The notes beneath the pieces were generated by a model. It saw nothing but the letters and a program-made list of their open reading frames with translations. It made no database searches and was not told the DNA's origin. Both the position numbers and the translations under genes were made by a program. This document shows positions 61,501 to 64,000 of a stretch of DNA of 64,000 nucleotides, one piece after another; within the stretch, counting starts at the first letter, position 1, and every line of letters starts with the position of its first letter. The stretch spans positions 85,214,087 to 85,278,086 of the forward strand of contig JARCOQ010000002.1 of assembly GCA_029207755.1 (NCBI GenBank), given 5' to 3'. This DNA comes from Chamaea fasciata (Eukaryota > Chordata > Aves > Passeriformes > Sylviidae).

Positions 61501-63819
61501 ATTTGACTGGGGTTGAATGTTACTGTCAGTGCTGATGTGTGTATGTGCTTTTCCCTGTGTAACTGTTAATCCTGATTCCAGGGCTTGAACGCCGCCTTGT
61601 TTTATGAGAATAAGGATCCCCGCACTTTTGTTTCTCTTGTACCTACCTCTGCTCACACAGGGGATGGCATGGGCAGTCTGATAGCTCTTCTCGTTGAGCT
61701 CACACAAACCATGCTGACCAAGAGACTGGCTGAGTGTCAGGAGCTAAGAGCTCAAGTCATGGAGGTAATACAGCAACTCTTTCTTGAAATTCATACAGAA
61801 ATTTCTCCCTTCCCTGCACCCTTTGTTCTGGTAAAAAAAAAGAGTGTTTCAAGTGCTTAATTAGTAAGTAACTTTTTTTTCTCCTTTCTTTCAGGTTAAA
61901 GCACTGCCAGGCATGGGCACTACCATAGATGTTATTCTGATTAATGGACGTCTGAGGGAAGGAGACACCATTATTGTTCCTGGGGTAGAAGGTCCTATTG
62001 TAACTCAGATTAGAGGTCTGCTGCTGCCTCCTCCTATGAAGGAGCTACGAGTTAAGGTATGGCAGCCTGTTACTGTACTGACATTTAGAAGAGGGAAAAA
62101 ATACATCAAGCTTTATAAAAAGGGAATGTAGTAGAACATGGTTATATTCATGGTATCTAAAGGGGGCTTCAGGGGGAATGCAGGGGACATCTGGTGTCTT
62201 TTGCAAAAATGAATGTTCGTGTTGGGGTGCGTGTTGTCACAGCAGTGGCAAAGAGAACCATTGAGGAATTACCTTGCAGTGGGGATTAGGATGTGTATGC
62301 TTTAATAAGGGATTCAAGTATGTGGCTCCATGTGAGAGGGAGATCCCCATCTTAAATGGAAACCAGAGTGTACTGGTACAGCAACTTCTGAGTTAAAGTT
62401 ATAATATTAGAGTAGAAGTGGTTTTTTAGTAACAAAAATCATGTGCACTCACATTTGAGAAAAGTGAATACGTGAGTTTCTAGGTCTTGTTGGTGACTGG
62501 CAGTGACCAGGACTTCTGCAGAATCTGCAGCCTCTTGGCCTTTTCAAAGAGTTGTTGTAGGTTTTGCTGCCCTAGTCTTATTAATCTGATGAGAGGCTCT
62601 GAATTTGAGATCCTTCCTGCATAGCTTTCCATGAAATGAGGAGGAGACACAGAATCAAAAGGCTGTAAATAAATAATATATATTAAGATTAATGCATGCA
62701 ATTCAAAGATGATGAAAAGAGCTGCTTTGATGTTTCCTGTTTAAAAGGGAAGGAATAAATGTCTTGTCTGCACAGACTTTGTTTTTAAGGCAAAGAAAAC
62801 TGTATAGATAACCTAGGTGAATGTAATAGGACAGGCCTTTCAGATTTGGGAACCTTGAGCTGCAGAAGTGGACCTAGAGTAGTGGTTGGGCTTTTTTGAG
62901 GCAGGCAGTAAGGGATGCATTTTGATTCAGCTTATTCATGTGGAATTGTCATCCTTGAAATAAGACCCAAATTTTTGGGGTGGAGGGCTAAAGGATAGAG
63001 GTTTGCAGGAACAAAGTGCTTATTGAGGAAGGAAGCGATCTTGCAGTTTTAAGAAAAGGATGGGACGTCTAAATTAAAGAAAATAGAAACAAATCAGGAA
63101 ATCCTTCCAACAATTTAAAGATCGTCAGAAATAACTGTTTTTGTTATGTCTTAGAGCCATGCCCTGAGTGTGAGATCTTTGAGGCTCCCCTGGATAGGGA
63201 GAGAATGTGGGAAATTGAACATGGAATTATGCACATGAGAAGGCTGGATGGCCTCCAGTGGGACAGTGAGACAGCCCTTCCTGCACAGAGGCTTGGACTG
63301 TGTCTCAGCTTAGCTTTGGTGTTTTTGTTAAGCTGTTGGCATCTTCCCATCACTTGCCTATGGGGCTGAATTTGTGGCGTTTTATTAGTGAGTAGCTGCC
63401 TATTGCTGCTTGCTCTTTTCTAGTATATATTCCTTTTTGGTGCCCTTCTCTGCTTTTAGAAGATTTCCCCGTGCCCTGCCCACCTTGGCAAAGGCGCAGG
63501 GGCCATGTGAAGGGGAGGTGCAGGAGGACTGAAATGTGCAAATGCAGAGCAGAGACAATCACTGATGAAAGATGGGAGTTGCTGCACTTCACTGCTCCCC
63601 GCCGTGTTCTTCAGCTGCTCAGCGCTGTGTTGTGTTGCTGTGCACCAGCACAGAACTCTGTGCTAGTGTGTATATTCTCTTTTTCAGAATCAGTATGAAA
63701 AGCACAAAGAGGTTGTTGCTGCTCAAGGTGTGAAGATTCTTGGGAAAGATTTGGAAAAAACCTTGGCTGGTTTGCCATTGCTCGTAGCTCATAAAGAGGA
63801 TGAAGTCCCAGTCCTCAAG
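34242..63819 (+). CDS. EIF5B: EIF5B, translation initiation factor 5B, 5' 18 coding exons (3' end outside window)
   Basis: Cytosolic GTPase, the eukaryotic IF2 homologue, that promotes joining of the 60S subunit to the 40S initiation complex and then leaves after GTP hydrolysis. Eighteen coding exons (listed singly) join in frame to 2865 nt, 955 codons, of a protein of about 1200 aa. Residues 1 to about 605 are low-complexity: Lys/Glu-rich repeats (exons 4-6) and a Glu run (about 526-542). The GTPase domain follows: G1 GHVDTGKT 633-640, switch Thr T660 in GGITQQIG, G3 DTPGHE 697-702 with catalytic His701, G4 NKID 751-754, G5 SAH 819-821. Domain II starts in exon 17. The start ATG has a near-perfect Kozak context (gccgccgccATGG) and begins MGKKQKN. 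The gene is divergent from TXNDC9, and its first intron is 12.7 kb. Confidence 0.98.
34277..46994 (+). other. EIF5B: EIF5B intron 1 (12.7 kb)
   Basis: The largest intron. It is strongly T-rich on the sense strand, with T or TG tracts near 39217-39310, 39380-39392, 42570-42596 and 44408-44491, and an (ATT)n run at 44589-44624. I recognise no coding exon, RNA gene or clear CR1 copy inside it. Open frames on either strand (up to about 156 codons at 34566-35036) look random. Confidence 0.85.
44589..44624 (+). repeat. (ATT)n microsatellite
   Basis: An imperfect run of about a dozen ATT units in EIF5B intron 1. Confidence 0.9.
46995..47120 (+). CDS. EIF5B: EIF5B coding exon 2
   Basis: Encodes [19 protein letters not shown] then [15 protein letters not shown], residues 12-53 plus two bases of the Asp54 codon. 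The acceptor is catttcag|TGCAAA and the donor is TTTTGA|gtaagt. Confidence 0.97.
47223..47310 (+). CDS. EIF5B: EIF5B coding exon 3
   Basis: Encodes [18 protein letters not shown] to PSTGK, up to residue 83. The donor chosen is GGAAAG|gtgaac, which best matches the length of the mammalian protein. A second phase-0 donor (AGGGAG|gtgggc) 18 nt downstream would add VNTQRE. Confidence 0.88.
47699..48338 (+). CDS. EIF5B: EIF5B coding exon 4 (Lys/Glu/Ser-rich region)
   Basis: The large 640-nt exon encodes residues 84-297. It has acidic Ser clusters ([16 protein letters not shown]), several of casein-kinase-2 type, then a [18 protein letters not shown] charged helix. The acceptor is attaccag|GTTGAA and the donor is ACAGAAG|gtttgt. 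Confidence 0.97.
48339..48800 (+). other. EIF5B intron 4
   Basis: No feature is seen beyond splice sites. Intron 3 (47311-47698) likewise. Confidence 0.85.
48801..49021 (+). CDS. EIF5B: EIF5B coding exon 5 (KEKE region)
   Basis: Encodes residues 298-370: [19 protein letters not shown], then [20 protein letters not shown] and [18 protein letters not shown]. This is a single long charged helix. The acceptor is tttctgtag|CTGATG and the donor is GAGGAG|gtaccg. Confidence 0.97.
49198..49348 (+). CDS. EIF5B: EIF5B coding exon 6
   Basis: Encodes residues 371-420, [20 protein letters not shown] to [20 protein letters not shown] and QAQ, plus one base of the Gly421 codon. The acceptor is tttctag|GAACGA and the donor is CTCAGG|gtaagc. 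Confidence 0.97.
49349..50938 (+). other. EIF5B intron 6
   Basis: Unique AT-rich sequence. No RNA gene or repeat family is recognised. Confidence 0.85.
50939..51034 (+). CDS. EIF5B: EIF5B coding exon 7
   Basis: Encodes [19 protein letters not shown] then [13 protein letters not shown]. The acceptor is ttttgcag|GTGTTG and the donor is AAAGAAG|gtgtag. Confidence 0.96.
51035..51903 (+). other. EIF5B intron 7 with long poly-T
   Basis: Contains a run of 39 T at 51514-51552 and a second T run near 51642-51656. No other feature. Confidence 0.85.
51514..51552 (+). repeat. Poly-T tract (39 nt)
   Basis: An uninterrupted mononucleotide run in the sense strand of EIF5B intron 7. The length in the assembly may be unreliable. 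Confidence 0.9.
51904..51990 (+). CDS. EIF5B: EIF5B coding exon 8
   Basis: Encodes [20 protein letters not shown] then EEAPLPVDP. This is the least conserved part against the mammalian protein. The acceptor is aatttcag|AAAGTC and the donor is GATCCAG|gttggt. Confidence 0.93.
51991..53408 (+). other. EIF5B intron 8
   Basis: Unique sequence. No repeat family or RNA gene is recognised. Confidence 0.85.
53409..53492 (+). CDS. EIF5B: EIF5B coding exon 9
   Basis: Encodes [20 protein letters not shown] then VSDEDGEK, including the conserved [10 protein letters not shown]. The acceptor is ggtttcag|AAGAAA and the donor is GAAAG|gtgggc. Confidence 0.96.
54002..54403 (+). mobile_element. CR1 LINE 3' fragment in EIF5B intron 9
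   Basis: Plus-orientation CR1 end of about 400 bases. Marks include 'gaggctgaaagaattgggat', 'tattaggaagagctgcttta', 'ggttgcccagagaagctgtg', 'ggttggatggggccttgagc' and, at the end, 'aaccattctgcagttctgtg'. It lies in the same orientation as the host gene, is 5'-truncated and has no coding capacity. Confidence 0.92.
55517..55546 (+). repeat. Poly-T tract (30 nt)
   Basis: A mononucleotide run 155 bases upstream of EIF5B exon 10. It is too far away to be that exon's pyrimidine tract. Confidence 0.9.
55702..56000 (+). CDS. EIF5B: EIF5B coding exon 10 (Glu-rich)
   Basis: Encodes residues 510-609, with [11 protein letters not shown], an almost uninterrupted Glu/Asp run, and the conserved [20 protein letters not shown] ending at RRIE. 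The acceptor is a tandem ttttagcag: using the first AG adds one Ala and keeps the length of the mammalian protein. The donor is ATTGAG|gtatta. Confidence 0.94.
56001..56619 (+). other. EIF5B intron 10
   Basis: No feature beyond splice sites. Confidence 0.85.
56620..56727 (+). CDS. EIF5B: EIF5B coding exon 11 (G1 motif)
   Basis: Encodes residues 610-645: [19 protein letters not shown], then [17 protein letters not shown] with the P-loop G1 motif. The acceptor is tttacatag|AAGCGA and the donor is GATAAG|gtaagg. Confidence 0.98.
56872..56982 (+). CDS. EIF5B: EIF5B coding exon 12 (switch I)
   Basis: Encodes residues 646-682, [20 protein letters not shown] then [18 protein letters not shown]660 is the Mg-binding G2 threonine. 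The acceptor is gtctttag|CTCCGC and the donor is AAAAAT|gtaagt. Confidence 0.98.
56983..57839 (+). other. EIF5B intron 12
   Basis: Unique sequence; nothing recognised. Confidence 0.85.
57840..57907 (+). CDS. EIF5B: EIF5B coding exon 13 (G3 motif)
   Basis: Encodes [20 protein letters not shown] then SF, with DTPGH and the His needed for GTP hydrolysis (H701). The acceptor is atgttag|TTTGAC and the donor is TTTCAG|gtaatg. Confidence 0.98.
57908..59063 (+). other. EIF5B intron 13
   Basis: Unique sequence; nothing recognised. Confidence 0.85.
59064..59205 (+). CDS. EIF5B: EIF5B coding exon 14
   Basis: Encodes [20 protein letters not shown], then [20 protein letters not shown] and PFIVALNK. The last two residues start the G4 motif. 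The acceptor is gtcacag|CAATCT and the donor is AATAAG|gtagga. Confidence 0.98.
59206..60778 (+). other. EIF5B intron 14
   Basis: Contains a (TA)n microsatellite at 59788-59808. Otherwise unique. Confidence 0.85.
59788..59808. repeat. (TA)n microsatellite
   Basis: About ten TA units following a short TTTATTT stretch. Confidence 0.9.
60779..60910 (+). CDS. EIF5B: EIF5B coding exon 15 (end of G4 motif)
   Basis: Encodes [20 protein letters not shown] then [20 protein letters not shown] and FAKQ. ID completes NKID. The acceptor is tattttcaag|ATTGAT and the donor is AAACAG|gtaggt. Confidence 0.97.
60911..61581 (+). other. EIF5B intron 15
   Basis: T- and G-rich runs at 60955-61015 and 61104-61130. 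Nothing else recognised. Confidence 0.85.
61582..61764 (+). CDS. EIF5B: EIF5B coding exon 16 (G5 motif)
   Basis: Encodes residues 797-857: [20 protein letters not shown], then [20 protein letters not shown] and the helix to AQVME. The acceptor is gattccag|GGCTTG and the donor is ATGGAG|gtaata. Confidence 0.98.
61895..62056 (+). CDS. EIF5B: EIF5B coding exon 17 (domain II)
   Basis: Encodes residues 858-911: [20 protein letters not shown], then [20 protein letters not shown] and [14 protein letters not shown]. This is the beta-barrel domain II. The acceptor is tctttcag|GTTAAA and the donor is GTTAAG|gtatgg. Confidence 0.98.
62057..63687 (+). other. EIF5B intron 17
   Basis: Unique sequence; nothing recognised. 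Confidence 0.85.
63688..63819 (+). CDS. EIF5B: EIF5B coding exon 18 (last in window)
   Basis: Encodes residues 912-955: [20 protein letters not shown] then [20 protein letters not shown] and PVLK. The acceptor is tttttcag|AATCAG and the donor is CTCAAG|gtgagg. Remaining domain III and IV exons lie to the right of the window. Confidence 0.98.
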
Positions 63820-64000
63820 GTGAGGTGGCTGATGTTGAAGTACAACACACTGAGGGTGTGTGTACTTGAGCTCTCTGGTGATGAAACTCAAATGCTGAGA
63901 GCTCAGTTTGCAAATAACTGGGGTTTTTTGGGTGTTTTAAAAACTGTTCCAGTAACATACTTAAGCTTTGTGCCCATGTGAAGTTTGGTGGTGTGATGTT
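63820..64000 (+). other. EIF5B intron 18, cut by the window edge
   Basis: Starts at gtgagg. The next exon is not reached. Confidence 0.9.

Noticed and set aside
1..64000. CRISPR arrays, operons, riboswitches, phage or plasmid genes
   Set aside because: Nothing of the kind is present; introns, CpG islands and CR1 elements show vertebrate nuclear DNA.

Overview
This is vertebrate nuclear DNA, almost certainly from a bird. It has three intron-rich protein genes, AT-rich introns, two CpG islands, and several CR1 retrotransposon copies, most of which end in the avian-type (ATTCTGTG) tail. There are no operons, CRISPR arrays or prokaryotic features. The gene order and strands (LYG on -, TXNDC9 on -, EIF5B on +) match the known vertebrate LYG2/LYG1-TXNDC9-EIF5B block (human 2q11.2).

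Layout. (1) 1-9.57 kb: no supportable gene; one CR1 copy and a 30-bp perfect palindrome. (2) 9.57-14.25 kb, minus strand: a complete goose-type lysozyme (LYG2-like) gene with five coding exons (199 aa), a predicted 5' untranslated exon and TATA box, and a poly(A) signal two bases past the stop. It keeps the catalytic Glu and the four family cysteines but has lost both conserved active-site Asp positions. (3) 14.25-23.2 kb: no gene; four CR1 fragments of different ages and a 28-bp perfect palindrome. (4) 23.2-31.9 kb, minus strand: complete TXNDC9 (phosducin-like protein 3), four coding exons (226 aa) plus a predicted untranslated first exon in a CpG island. (5) 31.4-34.5 kb: the divergent intergenic region, with a CpG island at each gene start, two degenerate tandem duplications and possible splice sites for an unannotated divergent transcript. 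(6) 34.24 kb to the right edge, plus strand: EIF5B, first 18 coding exons (955 codons), covering the charged N-terminal region, the whole GTPase domain and the start of domain II and beyond. The 3' part of the gene lies outside the window.

The genes are not a functional pathway. TXNDC9 (a CCT chaperonin cofactor) and EIF5B (ribosomal subunit joining) are housekeeping genes with CpG promoters in head-to-head orientation about 2.3 kb apart. The lysozyme gene has a TATA-type promoter, suggesting tissue-restricted expression. All splice junctions were read by eye. Every exon phase closes without a frameshift or internal stop. I found no convincing new biological system. The points most worth a second look are the altered lysozyme active site, the EIF5B upstream ORF, the tandem splice acceptors and donors in EIF5B, and the two perfect palindromes.
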